DNA of 64,000 nucleotides from Metopolophium dirhodum (lineage: Eukaryota > Arthropoda > Insecta > Hemiptera > Aphididae), in the NCBI RefSeq assembly GCF_019925205.1, contig NC_083562.1:41425142-41489141 (forward strand). Reading direction: 5' to 3'. Position numbers and translations under genes: made by a program. This document shows positions 12,476 through 25,914 of this stretch, one piece after another. The notes under the pieces were generated by a model. It was not told the DNA's origin, searched no databases, and saw only the letters and a program-made list of their open reading frames with translations. Position 1 is the first letter of the stretch. Each line of letters begins with the position of its first letter.

Positions 12476-15400
12476 TACTACGTGGCACATGCATTATATA
12501 ACACGACCGCCGTGGAAATACACGCAATGGGTAAATTGATGGTTACTACAGTATTCAAAGGTGACCTGAAACTGCAGTTGGTAGATAATGGTATTATGGA
12601 TTTGCAGCGAATTATTATTTTTGCAAATTATTGCAGTCATTAAGCAGTACTTCACTTTTAAAAAATCTTAAAGACGTTAAGAATTATTATATTTTCAAAG
12701 ATATACATATGTATTTAAAAAAATCTTGTGATCATACGGTAGTTTAATATACACGAAACAAAATAAATCGGAGTCGCATCCGATCGATAAAAGCTGGTAA
12801 AATTGTTTAAATCCCGCTGGGTTTCGTTATTCGTCCGATTCGCCTAAAAACGGGACTGCAGCAGTTCGGTGGGTCACAATATTATATTAAAGTAATATAT
12901 TGGCTATAAGTTTTTCGTGATATCGCGCAGCCCGTTTATTTCTTTCGAGTAATAAGGTTACAGTTAAAAAATGTTTCTGTGACCCGTACGGTAAATTGTG
13001 TGGTCCGCCGTGATTTACGATATTTCCATTTGAAATCTTTGATAGTTATGATATAGTAATTTTTCGTAAAATTAAACGTTTATTATAAAATTATAAAATC
13101 ACCAATACGTATTATACACTTATATTTGTAATTATGAAATAATTATTATTTTATACACCAGCGTCTACGACCTGCGAGACAACAATCTATATGTATTATT
13201 ATATCATATATACCTGCATATTATTAATTTATACTGATGTCTGATTTCAATTAAATTGTGTTTGTAAAAGTCGAACTGATACAGTTAGTATAAGTTACAA
13301 TGCAAAATTATTTAAACATTTTTTTATTATTACTTATTCTTCAAGAAAATAATGTGCCCCACTCAACTTGTGCGGCCCAAACATAATACTATAAGCTATA
13401 TTATTTTTGAGTTGCGAGAAAAATGTTAAGGTAAAATATTCACCTAATGCACATTCGGAATGAAATACCTAAAGCTCAGATGGCTGACGGCGTGGAGGAA
13501 GTTAAGTAGAAAAAATACACAACCGGCGCGTTTCCCTTTCTCGGAAAGAAAGTAACTAGAATACTATGCGCAGACTACATACGCTCTTGAATTATACTTT
13601 ATAGTACTCTATATAGTGTGTACACTATACGTATCATGTACATATTTAATATAAGTGGTAAAAGTAGTAAAAAAGACACTCTTTTAGCTATTATTATGTC
13701 GACTGCAGACGACCCGAAAAACGAAAAGTGTTTTTATTAATCGTGTAAGTGTTAAATCTCTTCTAATAGAGTTTTCACTATTTTAATGATTGGGATTTAA
13801 GCGACATTGAAAACGCGTTGATTTATCCACTAAAATCATATCACAATATTATGTTAGTCATTTACTTATAAACTGTTCACAGTTAAAATTTCATTAATTT
13901 TAGTAACTTAACGCCAAAGCTACTAAGTACTAATATAGTATTATGTTTCTTTCTATTATATTTAAGTTTTTACATACAATTGCATATAATCCAGTTTGAA
14001 AAACTCAACTCGATGATAATTATTTATTTAACTCGTCTTATAATACATATTACTCTACGGTTGGTATTTTGTTCTGTTTTGTTTCGTGAAAATACGAGTG
14101 TTTGACTAAAAAATATTAAACGTACATACTTGTAGAGATATCCAATTTCGATGGAACCCTAAACACGTATTAGCGACTAGCAAGTGCTGACATTCTTATA
14201 GAATTGTCTCAGTATATTTCCACTATAGGCGTAAGTACTTAATTTATAAACAAGTCCCATTATAAAATGTCAAAATGATCTTAATCTGTGAACTGTGAAT
14301 GATGCTTGCTGATAACATGTTATTTATACCTTGATTATAAATTGTAATATTATCATTTGTATATATCTACTAATGAACGCTTAAATACAGTAAATATTAT
14401 TTGTTAAAATTCAATGCCTAGTTGTGTTGTTCACGTATTATACCTTATATTATAATGTATTATTTCAAAAATACAATAATTATTGATTATTATTTATTAT
14501 TCTTAAGTTTATTTTAAATTGTGTAATGTAACTGTATATGTACAGGTTTTATAATTTGTACTACCAGTGAATATTGGGCATAATATGAGTATTATAATAT
14601 TGTTCCGTGTACAAAATATGGACTTTATTGTTTTTGTCGCGTGCGTACTATCTATATAACCGTTAGCCCTGACATATTGTGTGTATAATATATATATATA
14701 GGCACTGTACTGCAGGGACAAGTTCAATATTGATAGAGTTTTCTTGTCGTGTTTATGCTTGAAATCCATGACAAAGTAATGTCTTCATAAACGAATCCTT
14801 GTATTTTTTTGTATAAATTATAAAAGTTATTGACGGTGGCTTTACAGGTTTCTAAAAATTATATTAGTTTCGATCGATTTTGCATTTTGTATAGATAGGA
14901 CAGATATGTATTATAGTAATTTTCAAATAATATCATCGCGTTTACATGCATTGTATTTGACAAAAAATACGAATTTAATTTTCGTCCGACGTTTATACTA
15001 TGACGTATAGGTATAATATAAAAACGATGAAACGATTAATAATTGTATATGGTTTTAAAATATTATCCAACATAATATGAGTGTAGGCGTTACGACATTA
15101 TGGCGAAGGACTAGGTACATATTATTATTATCGACTCGTCTACTAAAAATGTATACACACCGATAATAAAAAATATATTATGTATAATAATATATCAGTG
15201 GTTAGATTAGCAGAACGTTTTTTGAAGTGACGCTATACAGTACCGAGCAAACTACTTATTATTGAACAAGGCAGCGTATTACTGTCTTGTTTGGGTATAA
15301 TAAAGTATAACGTTTATAAATAGTGACACTATGATTTTCCACTGTAAATAACACAAATATCGTTAATCTGAACTCTTTGCTAGCTATAAGCTCATTTCCT

Positions 15401-15479
15401 TTTTCATTAAATATAATTATTATAACACAAATTAAAATAAATAATAAAATCATTCTAAATTAAAAAACTGATTACACAC

Positions 15480-16560
15480 GTCCTAACAAAATACTGAAAT
15501 TACATCACTAAATACTTTAAAAAAAGTGCAACTCGTGAAAATTAAGTTTTCGGGGAAACTGGGAGATTCAACAGATTTACTTGAATTTTTCATTTCCAAG
15601 TTTCCAACCTGCAGGGTCCATTCAAAAAGTGATATTTTAATCATGCTCGTCCTATATGAATGTTTAAATTATGCATATAGGTTTCAAATTCTGATTTTTG
15701 GAATTTTTAATACCACTTAAGAAAGACACTGTGACACAACTTCTGTTTTTAAAATAGGAACTCACCTAATTCTCTGCCAATTATTCAGAAGGAATTTTTT
15801 TTTAAGAATTTTGATATATCTAAATTTAAATTCAAACGAGTAGTTTTTGAGTTATATAACTTTGTACACTTAGGGCCGGTAAAGTACTAAAGTGTCGGTT
15901 AATGCTAACGTACTGAAAACAGATTTTTATTATTGGCAGAATCTGGCCGGTTAAGTGTCGGTTAACTTTAACCAGACATTGTAAGAACGGTCCTAAAGAT
16001 AATTTGTCTATGGCGATGGGTTAAATATAAATGGGTGCTTAGATGATACCATAGAGACTATTGAATTATCAATATAAAAAAATTCCATTCCAGTATAATA
16101 AAAATGACATCTAATATTACATAAAGTTTATATTTTTGTAAAACCATTATTTAGGATTATTATCCTTAGTATAAACGTTTTAACAACTGAGAAGTTACTT
16201 ATTAGAATATTGATTTAGACACATCAAAATGTCCAATAAAATCATCCGCAAAATAATTTTCAGTAAAACCCCACTGGGTTCTTATTTCAAAAATAGAAGT
16301 TTGTACCACCACAAGACACTTTTTAAGTGGTACAAAAAATATGGTCTTTAAGCAAACTTAAAAATTCTAAAAATCAGAATTCGAATAAATGTACTATTTA
16401 ATGGAAAAATGAGGATGCGCATGCTTATAAATCGCCCTGTTATTATTATATCCCTAGGTATTATTTCTTCGACTAAAAAAAGTAGCATGTAATGAAGTAC
16501 CTTACATTTGCATAACAGTAGCGATGATTGTAGCAAACTTTCATTTTATTATGTTGTGGT
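15480..16560. repeat. Diverged copy of the 18.9-kb repeat
   Basis: It contains ATTCAAACGAGTAGTTTTTG (reverse form of the ACTCGTTTGAAT block at 18.9 kb) and ATGGTCTTTAAGC. A small MITE interrupts it at 15869-15998. Short open frames here are accidental. An inverted pair GTACCACCACAAGACACTTT / AAGTGGTAC sits at 16303-16333. Confidence 0.35.
15869..15998. mobile_element. Small MITE with TTAGGGCCG-type ends
   Basis: The left end TTAGGGCCGGTAAAG and the right end, reading back as TTAGGACCGTTCTTACAATG, are short inverted ends. Two copies of AGTGTCGGTTAA occur inside. TTA/TAA borders suggest a PIF/Harbinger-type insertion. It appears to be inserted inside the dispersed repeat at 15.5-16.56 kb. Confidence 0.4.
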
Positions 16561-16667
16561 AGCGCACTACATCATAATTCATGACTTTCAACCACTATAT
16601 TGTAATATTTTCTACGTGCACATTTAGATACAAAATAACTCTCCGAAACACTAAATTATCGTCAAAT

Positions 16668-16822
16668 TAAGAGACAACACTACTTATCTCACAGTTAAGA
16701 AAAACTGTATGTTTTTTATAACTTTATAAGAGACATTATCAACCACTCAGAAGATAGAAATAGATTTTTTGGATCTTCTGTAAAGTTACAAAAACTGAGA
16801 TAAGCGGTGTTGCTTTTTAAGT
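16668..16822. mobile_element. Short MITE with inverted ends
   Basis: The left end AGAGACAACACTACTTATCT pairs with the right end, whose reverse complement contains AAGCAACACCGCTTATCTCA. The ends enclose about 100 bases with internal symmetry around AACTTTATAAG. It is non-coding and the superfamily is unknown. Confidence 0.5.
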
Positions 16823-18889
16823 AACGACAAGCAATTATTCTACATTTGCAATAGTAGCCCTATTAGTTATTATATCATTATAAGGATTCAAATTATGTTA
16901 TGTGGGCAGATATATTATAAACCATAATTTATTAACTTGTTATGTGAAAATATTATTGATTATTATTTTAATTATTATTTTTAAAAGTATTGCCGGTAAA
17001 ACTACTAATAATTTTAAAAATTACTTTTCTTAATTAAAAATATTTTTATTTGAATACTTTTATAAATTAATTGTTGTTTGAACGTTGGTCTAAAAGATTA
17101 TCATTATTTAAAACTTTGATGCGAAGACGAGCATTATATAATATAGATATGCATTACAACTTTATTCCTTTTAATCTAAAATTTAAACCCTTATGAATAA
17201 AACTCGACTTCAATATTTGATATTTAGAAATGTTCATAAAAAATTGTGCTTCAGATTTTCGAATTTATATTTTATATTTCCATTTTGATAATTTAAAATT
17301 GATATAGGTTTTGAACTTTCAAAACTATATAAAATAAGGGTAGGTGAACGAAATAAAAGTGATATAAAATGTAAGAATGAAAGTATCTTAAATTCTCCAG
17401 AGCAAAAAGGTCAAAAAAAACTTTTTGAATTAATGAACGTTCATTGTTAAAACGTAATAAATGGTTGAATAATACTAGCTCTTTGTATAGATCCCTAATA
17501 GTAATTCGCTGTCTTGCCCGCAAAGCTAATACTTGATAAATTAACACCGCCCAAATTACGCGAGCTTTCTTCGGTCGTTTCAGAGAATTCTACCACTTGC
17601 AAAACTATGGTTAATTATGATTGTTAGTTTTACTTTGCTCTAACTTTTCGGAGCATAAATATTTAAAACCCTATGTACAACTTGTTCATAATCAGGAATA
17701 ATATTACTGTATACAGATAAACGAATATTACGTGATAACTGCAATTAAATATTTAATTTTAAAAACTTTAAACGGAAAAGTATATTTTTCAACCACACAT
17801 AGTACATGCAATAATAATAATATATAGTCATTACAGCTAGTAATTTAATCACTGGTTAAAACAATAATAATCAACCATTTATTTAAATAATTTTTGTAAA
17901 ACATGAACCAAATCATATTTTTTTTTATATATTATGACGTATGCTTAAAAAATTGTATATAGAACTGTTCGATTAATTGAATCAAAATTACCTGTAGTAA
18001 TGTCATTACAGATAACACCTGCAGAACTTGTTCATATATATATTTTATATTTACTTATTAATTATTATTGACGAAAACAAAATTAATGAAAACCATTTGT
18101 CAGTTATTGCATCTAAAAAAATATTTTTGTCGGGAGTTAGGATATATTACATTATCATATTATGTATGAAAAAACGTTCAAGACTTCGTAGAAAGTATAT
18201 TCTTCATACTGCTTATTTTATATTAGTTTCCATGAGGCAAAAAAAAAACGGGTAAAATTGAAAAATAGGTAACCTTTTTGAAGTATATGCCGCAAAATAT
18301 CATCTGTTTCCAATATAGGTGCCGCGAGAGACTTTTTGAACTTTTTTATTGCTTTCCTTACCCCGAAATAAAATGTAAAATACTAAAAATGCAAAACTTC
18401 CGAAAAAGACTTCGTTAGACTAGGACCTTGCTAAATGTGTAATACAAATGCGTAAGGGCACCTGTACATAATTATTAATTGTTTAATTTTGTTTATATAT
18501 AAGGAGTCCTATGGCGGTACAAATGTTTTATTCAAAACCTTTAAAACCTACATTTTTTGCTGTGAACTGTGTAGCTAGGTGGTTTTTTTTTAAATGTTGA
18601 TGTACTTACATAATATATATAAATCGCTATTCAAATGAGCAGCATCTATAGTCTATATACGTTATTAAGTTTTAGTTATTATTGATAATAGTCTACCAAG
18701 GTTTAAAATACACGAGAGGTTTGATAATTCAAAAATAATTACTGTAATTAATATTAATCTATTAACATTTTGTAATTTGTACAAATTATCCTAGTACAAC
18801 AAGCACTAGTCTAAATATTACTTCTATTATTTATTTATCTGAATTATATGTAAAATCACAATAATTAAAACATATTATAGTTTAATTGC

Positions 18890-19168
18890 GCTTAGAGTCT
18901 CAGAAATTACTCGTTTGAATTTTGATTTAGATACATTAAAATTGTTTATAAAAAAATTTACTGTAAACATTGTGGTTTTGTTCAGGAAAAATTAATCTGT
19001 ACTAAACTATGGCGGACACCCATTAAATTAAATACAAAATTCAAACATAAAAATCATGGTCTTTAAGTATAGGCACTTACTTCAAAACTCCATAAACCGA
19101 ATTTTAATGAATACGTTATCAAAAGATATAAGGGGGAAGAACATTCTTGGTGAACCACTCTGTATAAA
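18890..19168. repeat. Dispersed repeat ending GGTGAACCACTCTGTA
   Basis: TTACTCGTTTGAATTTTGAT and ATGGTCTTTAAGTATAGGCA are shared in diverged form with 15.5-16.56 kb (GATTTAGACACATCAAAATG, ATGGTCTTTAAGC). The right end TTGGTGAACCACTCTGTATA resembles a transposon terminus, and a reverse-oriented cousin (ACAGAGTGGTTGATGATTTC) occurs at about 8839. Confidence 0.45.
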
Positions 19169-20693
19169 TATTTATTTATTTCATATACCTAACTAAACAG
19201 TATATACTGCAATTTCACAACCGATCTACGACAACAATATTGTCAGAAACGCTCAATATAAATTTTATATTATTGCATACGATCATTAATGTAATATCAT
19301 AAAATTTGAAAAACATAATATTATATAAGTTCAAATACTGCGCATATACATATACGATATTATTATCACTGCTGTAGTGTATAGAATATAATATTATTAT
19401 TATTTATTAGTATCACGATTCATGGATGGCGTTATTATATTATATTTGATATTGATTTGTAAGCGGTGAGCCGGCGACCGGCGCGGCGCACGGTTGAAAT
19501 GTATAGGTATAGCTACATATTATTTCGTTCTGTTGAAAAATTAAATACTTTTGTCTGGACTTGCGCCGATGGTATAATATTATTATTATTATTATTATTG
19601 TTCCCGTTTACAAAAATATTATTCGCGTGTAGTACAACAAAATGTATTGAACATCATACAAAAAACATAATATACGTCAAACAATAATATACAAATTTAT
19701 ATTAATAAATAGTAAATACAATGCGTGGGTATAAATATAACTCCAGCGATGTGCATATGATTTGATTTTTTTTGATCCCAAAATCCCATGAATAATATTT
19801 ATTATTATTATCATTCATACGGTACCTATAAGAGAATTACCTACCTAAAAATAAAAATCGAGCAATATTTATAATAATATCCTATGCATCATTTTAATAT
19901 AAAAAATTGCGATTTTCATTTAAATTAATTTTTATTATCCTCAATTTAATAATGCAGCGCTTATAATATATATATATTTATATATTATATACATTAATAC
20001 AGTAGTCACGTACGTAGACACGTACGTACCTAGGCGTGAGCGTGTTTCGAATGTCAAATTATTATATTATTTTCGTATATATAGCATGTGTAATAATATT
20101 ATTAGACGAATTGAATTCGGATGAATTTTAAACCGTTATGTAGGCATTGGAATACTATTCCTACTAAATGTCTACATAGTACGTACCTAATAATATTATG
20201 TTGTAATATATGCTTTCGTACGATTGCATACACAATATTTATTTAATTATTTAGCGAAATTATCTTGATAGTATCCTAACATTGAAATTGGTTTATTTAT
20301 GTACATAATATGCATATTGCATACAATAGAGATACCAGCCAATGGCCATAGTCGCCGAGGTTTTATTTAATAGAAATAAAAAAATAATATAAAATATAGA
20401 TACGAAATATGTACATATTCTAATTGAAAAAAATTGTAGGGAATATAATATGTATAGGTACCTATTACCTATAGTATATCTGAATATCTCTATATTTAAT
20501 GTTATATCTGAAAGAAATTTACCCGGAAGGCTGGGAAAAAAAATGAATAAATAAACTAGGTAGGTAGGTAGGTATGTTATTAAATTACGTAAGCTTAAAA
20601 TTTTTTGGCACGAGACCAACGGTGAACGGTTTTGGTAACCAATGGCATAGGTGCGGATAGTGCTCTCATGGCGAATAACTAATATATATATAA

Positions 20694-20740
20694 TGTGTGT
20701 GTGTGTGTGTGTGTGTGTGCGCGTGTGTGTGTGTGTGTAT
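20694..20740. repeat. (GT)n microsatellite
   Basis: About 22 GT units with a GC interruption (GTGCGCGTGT) near the middle. Confidence 0.85.
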
Positions 20741-21869
20741 ATGAATGTACGTATATTCATAAGCGTTAGTCATGGTAACGGTACACGAGCAAAGTGAATG
20801 ATCTTCAACATCAACAACATTGACCAATCGCAAGTCGATGATCGATCAACAGAATATAATAGGTATAGAGGATGGCTGAATGTGCATGGTAAAAAATAAC
20901 CGCATAATCGATACGTGCATGTATATGCGCAGGCACGAGATAATCATATACGAACAGTGTACCTACATATATATATTATATATATATATATATATAATAT
21001 CCGATTTTCCTATACGTATGTCTTGTATATATATTACATACACGCATAGTTTACATGCTATATACGTGACCTTGTGTGTTTCGTACTTATTTTCCGCGGT
21101 AGATTTCGATCGCAATAAATTATTTTTTCTTCTATCACCGACGATGATTTCTAGCTGGAAAGTTGTTTTTAGGGTGGGAAAAAAAATCGATTTTCGTTAT
21201 AATCGCGTACGTTGCATTTTATGCGGTCGATGAAGTCTTACAAAAGTTCCAACGACGTTTTGTGCAACTTCTTGCAGAGTCTTTTTAGTGAAAACTTTTA
21301 ATCCTCTTTGTATATAACTATATATACGAACTAATTACGATGAATTCCGGAAAGTGCTTGATGAAAAGTTTCGACAGACGCATCTTTAGCAAGGTCTGAT
21401 GAACAAATCGGCTTGAACATTTACTCCTCGAACTTCGGTGCTCGTATAAAATATATAAGCCCGATGAATATCCCTGAGATAAGCGGGAGGTTTTTTGAAA
21501 CATAAATTTATATTTGCATACATTTTTATTTCATATTCGTTGAGAGTATAGGTGAATACACCTGTATTATTATTATACCTAGTTAATTGTACATATTTAT
21601 CATCCATTTATTATAAATCAATAAATAACAGGGACTTGCGTTGTATCATCATTGAACTCAAAAATTGAATATAATATACAATTACAGAATAGAGAATAAA
21701 CTATAACTTACAGACAAAAAATGTAAAACATAGTTTTGATGTCAAAAGACGCGTAAATAATATTAATAAACTACTTGTATTTAGTAATAACTAATAGTAA
21801 AGTCTGGTATAGATACCTATACCTACCATAGGATACAATAATTATTATTTATAATACACAAGAAAAGAA

Positions 21870-22405
21870 AAAAATATGAACATAGTAACGAAAAAACAGC
21901 TCATAAAAACATACATCTGAAGTGTGGCATTATACGGAAGTGAGACCCGGACAATTAATAAAAAAGAGAAAGATATGTTAGAAGCTCTGGAGATGTGGAT
22001 ATGTGGTGTTGGAGAAAGACGGAGAGAATAAGCTGGACTGATAGAGAAGATCAAATGAAGACATCTTGAGGAGAATATATGAAAAACGAACGTTGATAGA
22101 CACTATAAAGAAAAGAAGATGGCAGATGATAGGACACAAGTTGAGACATGGAGATGAATTATTACATAGTTTAATAATTGAAGGAATGATAGAAGGCACA
22201 ATATCAAGAGGAAGACCTAGGACGAGATACATAAGCCAAATAATGCAGGATGCAGGAGTCACTTCCTACAAGGAGTCACTCCCTACAAGGAGTTCAAAAA
22301 TATGGCGAATGATAGAGAAAGATGGAGAAGACATTATTATAACTGTGAAAATTTGTTAAAAACCAATCATCGGATTGATAAACTAAATAAAAAAAAAAAT
22401 AATAT
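21870..22405 (+). pseudogene. Decayed LINE reverse-transcriptase C-terminus and 3' tail
   Basis: Plus-strand text in three shifted frames reads SVALYGSETRTINKKEKDML, then WRKTERISWTDREDQM, then RRWQMIGHKLRHGDELLHS and ISRGRPRTRYISQIMQDAG. This is the familiar C-terminal end of insect LINE endonuclease/reverse-transcriptase ORFs. There is a stop replacing Trp before SVALYG, and at least two frameshifts. A 17-base tandem duplication (GGAGTCACTTCCTACAA, then a near copy) near 22255-22290 adds residues. The tail ends in an A-rich stretch near 22390-22400, so the insertion is on the plus strand. It is 5' truncated. Confidence 0.75.
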
Positions 22406-23907
22406 AATACATAAGCAATAAAACAAATATTAGTATCCAAACAAAATAACGCTTGTGTCAGATGCAAATCAAAAGCGTAGGTACAGGTTTAATAAAAGAA
22501 ATATAAATATTTTAACGTAATGCGACTATGCAAGTAATATTATATTATATAGACACACACACGCACATATTATTATATATGTACCTACTAGAATATATGC
22601 ACCTATAATATATTAAAATAAAATCACATCCTACGGGCTATATGTAGGTAATATACTAGTTGTAAAAGATTGATTATTTTCGTATACTTTCACTGTACAT
22701 GAAAGTTACATACTTATATATATTACATAATAATATATTATAAATACCGAATGATCTATTATACCTAAATAATATTTCCTCGTAAATCGTATAAACGATA
22801 TATTTTAAGCACATTATTATTATTTATTATACCTATATCGCACGTAGGTATTTCTAAACGTATCGCACACGGTCATCGGAAGTAAGCGCACGTAGTCCAT
22901 TCATATAGGTATATTGCAGGGTCAAAATTAAACGTAGAGCGAGGGGCGTGAGAACCCGGGCCCCGAGGACACCACTATAAAACTGAAATACATCCGGGCC
23001 CGTTGATAGATAAGCAGATCCCGAATTCAAAAAAAAAATGGATTCAATCATTTACCCAAAAGTTTGTAACTCTACAGTTGACTTCAACGTCGTTTAGAAA
23101 ATATATTAGTTTTGGTGAAAAACATTTGTATTTAAACTCCGGTCCCGTGAAATCGTTCACCCACGTTCGTACAGGATAAAATGCGTGTAATAGGTATAAA
23201 ATATTTTGTTTCATACAACTAAATACTACTAATAATGCAGTAGGTATATGAATGGCTGAATGGCACGACAAAAATTGATACTAACAATGAAATCATTACC
23301 ACTGAAATACTTGATTATTGACTCAACACTTGTTCACTAGATATTTTGTCTATAGTGGCTACAGGTTATTCAACCTGCCAAGGACTTGGCATTCATAAAT
23401 TCACGTTTACGTTTGAATGTAATATCTCGTGCTATACCCGATACTGCATATAAAAAGTTGCAAATGGAAATAATGTCGTATAAAAATTGGCTAATTTAAG
23501 TACGACGACGCGCGGCTGATGGGTATGATAATATTTTGATAATCCCCATATTATTAGGAGTATAATATAAATCATGGAGATTCAAGTAAAGTCTAAACGG
23601 CTATCCGTAAATATAAATTAACTCGATAAAAGTTGTTATATATACTGAAATGGCATGATACATGTTGCCATTCATCTGGTATCAGAAAGTTCGTAAAATA
23701 ACCGCGGTTATTAAACGCGTTTGTGTTATATGCATGGCTCTATATAAAAATGTAAAAATAAATAACTCATGCACAGTGGCTATACGTAATCTATCTACTA
23801 CCTAGGTATAGTAACTGTATTGGGACGAATAATAACATAGCAGTCATGGCGTGTGGTATAGGAGTCGACCGGGAAAATAGCAAATCGCGCTCGGTTCGAA
23901 CACTGAC

Positions 23908-24301
23908 CTGGTGCGGTGGTGGACGAGGATGGCGTAGAGTTGGTGACGGCAGCCGTCGGCGGCGGGGGAGGTGGTTGAGAGGCAGCCACGCGGCCAGCGT
24001 ACGCGGTGGGCTGCCGGTACGTGGAACTGGTGCACGGAGATTGGACGCGGACGTCGCGGAAAGCGGCCGCAGGCGTGGACGTGTCCATGGGCACAGTGGT
24101 GCAGGGCTCGTCGCCAAATCCCTGGGTCGGCGGGTCGTGGCTCTCCGAGCCAGCCGTATCTGTGGTCGTGTCATCAAAAAAGCTCAAGTTGAACTCTTCC
24201 GTGGTGCCGGCGCCAAACGACACGTCGGCCGTTAGCTTGTCGGCGGACGGTGCGCCGCCCAGCCCCACCGCTAACGATTGATCGAGCTTGAACACGTCCA
24301 T
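23908..24301 (-). CDS. Eip78C: Proximal alternative first coding exon of the E78-like receptor (N-terminal A/B domain)
   Basis: The reading frame starts at ATG 24301-24299 in the context AAAACATGG and runs 131 codons to a donor CCAG|GTCAGTG at 23907. It leaves one base (G), which joins the AT opening the zinc-finger exon to make GAT (Asp), so the frame continues into the receptor. The protein begins MDVFKLDQSL. It has an acidic and aromatic patch EEFNLSFFDD around residues 35-44, which looks like a transactivation segment. A proline run follows near residues 110-115, and the tail is rich in Ser and Thr. There is no zinc finger of its own. This composition suits the disordered A/B region of a nuclear receptor. 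The exon is much more GC-rich than its surroundings. The link to the receptor is inferred from strand, order and phase. No upstream acceptor was found, so it is treated as a first exon. Confidence 0.7.
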
Positions 24302-24974
24302 GTTTTGACGATTATATATGTTTATGTGTCGTCGTATGTCGTATGATATTATGTCGTAGAGCGTTCACGAAAACAGATGACTCCAATTATAGATGTTTGT
24401 AACGACGACGGAGGTGGCGGCGGTGGTGGTTCAAGTGCGGCCGGTGTCCGACGAGGGTCGGCGGTCGTCAAGTGACGGCACTGCGACGGTGGAACATGTC
24501 GGTGGTGATGCTGCTCCGGTAGGTGGTGGTGCATAGCCACCGCCACCGTTATACCGCGGTGGGATTTTCAGGGCGCAAATTGACGAGACGCATTTTCAGA
24601 TGGAAAGCACGACGATAATTCACGTGCGATTTTTAAAACTTATCTCTCTAACTCCCCGACGATAGGAAAATACTATTTTGAAAAAACGCGCGTACATACA
24701 GTATAGAATAATGTAGACCGATCGAACGCGCGCCCGACTCGACTCTTTATAAATATAATATATACATAAATTACTATCGTTGTAATAATAATATATATTA
24801 TAATTAATATATTTATTATGTATGCGTTCTGTGCACGTGCGCGTACACACGATGACTGCACTGGAGCACCACAGATGTCTCACACGGACACGTCGGACGG
24901 CCGGCGATGGTACGCACGCAGAAGACGACGACGACGACCGCGGCAGGTAAGCTACTACGACGACGACGACGACG

Positions 24975-25040
<66 letters not shown>

Positions 25041-25400
25041 AATACTACTAGATACAGAGATACTACTACAACAAACACTATATAATACGACTACGATCCG
25101 GCCGCCGTGTAAGCGTGTGCGTGCGTGCGTTCGTGCGTGCGAGTGCTGTTGATAGTTCAGTGACCGACGACGACGACGCTGCCGCCGCCGCCGTCGCAGG
25201 TTGTCAGATGAAGTGGTGGCGGCAGCTATGCAGGTGGCGGCGGCGGCGACGGTAGTATACGGCGGCGGTGCACGTACACATAAGCGGCGCTCGGGGTTTA
25301 GTGGGAGTGCCCCGCGGATCCTCCACCGCCGCATGATTCGCTCTAAGTGCGCTCTCTGGTCGTCGTCGTACATATCCGAATAATAAAATATGCTACGGCA
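24302..25400 (-). promoter_or_regulatory. GC-rich promoter and 5' leader of the proximal first exon
   Basis: The kilobase upstream of the proximal ATG is CpG-rich against an AT-rich background. On the minus strand it contains a TATA-like TTTATAAAGAG at about 24744-24754, about 30 bases before CTACATTATTC near 24715, which would give a leader of roughly 410 bases. Further upstream are a compound trinucleotide repeat (24958-25040) and GCC/GTC-rich tracts. The start site is a guess from motif spacing. Confidence 0.45.
24958..25045. repeat. Compound trinucleotide microsatellite (ACG)n-(ACT)n-(AAT)n
   Basis: On the plus strand a run of GAC/ACG triplets turns into CTA triplets and then into ATA triplets, all in one register, with the shift by single-base change. 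It sits in the promoter/leader block of the proximal first exon. Confidence 0.8.
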
Positions 25401-25748
25401 AGCGTGTGACCGAAAGGGTATTTCACTCGGTCTCAGAGTTTTCTTCCGGTTTTCCGGTTTTCAAGTTCGCCGATCCACTTGGAACGCCTAGACCAAATGT
25501 CGGTGCAGGATGGCGAGGATTGGTAGGGAGCGCACTTCCGTCGGTATCTCTTATTATTTTTCGAAAATGTTACTATATACTACCGGGGCTTGGGGGAGGC
25601 CGGTGAAATAGCTTCCTACATATCAGATTTACTTTTATACAAAAATATTTATTGTATAAGTTGATCATATTTCTTTCTTTGGATTCTTAATATATTATAT
25701 GACTGTTTAAATAAGTTTGATACATTCATCATTATTTACTATTTACTA

Positions 25749-25914
25749 TACTCTGTTCAAAATAAGAAACACAGTCTGCGGCCAACTTGTGCGCAGGAGC
25801 GTGGCAAAACTACACGGCAGGGTATAGATGGGGGGGGGGGGTGACAAATGGATGTTACCTGACCTCAGCCGACGAAAACTGGTCGCCACCGACTGTGTTT
25901 CTTATTTTGAGTAT
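25749..25914. mobile_element. Tc1/mariner-like MITE, about 166 bp
   Basis: The left end ACTCTGTTCAAAATAAGAAA and the following CACAGTC form an inverted repeat with the right end GACTGTGTTTCTTATTTTGAGTA. TA flanks both ends. A ten-G run sits in the middle. It lies about 350 bases upstream of the proximal promoter block. Confidence 0.65.

Larger units (their letters stand above)
2806..23907 (-). other. Long intron between the first exons and the zinc-finger exon (proximal isoform span)
   Basis: If the E78 model is right, this 21-kb stretch is intronic for the proximal isoform and forms part of a 43.9-kb intron (2806-46677) for the distal isoform. It is AT-rich and holds microsatellites, Helitron-like repeats (5.96-6.32, 11.85-12.47 kb), a Tigger-like end (about 10.95-11.10 kb), MITEs (15.87-16.00, 16.67-16.82 kb), a dispersed repeat (15.5-16.56, 18.89-19.17 kb) and a LINE remnant (21.87-22.40 kb). 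No further exon with convincing splice sites was found. Stretches 2.81-5.95, 6.33-9.92, 12.5-15.4 and 19.2-21.86 kb show only AT-rich sequence and short repeats to the eye. Confidence 0.6.

Noticed and set aside
20694..20740. Repeated GT tract considered as a CRISPR-like or regulatory array
   Set aside because: It is a plain dinucleotide microsatellite. No repeat-spacer structure exists in this eukaryotic sequence.
23846..24281. Plus-strand frames of 73-129 codons overlapping the proximal first exon
   Set aside because: They are antisense shadows of the GC-rich minus-strand exon, have Arg/Gly-rich composition, and lack matching splice sites or family resemblance.
24620..25373. Long low-complexity frames (poly-Leu, poly-Val, poly-Ser, poly-Ile)
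   Set aside because: They are translations of the trinucleotide array in the promoter/leader block, and different amino-acid runs appear in each frame.
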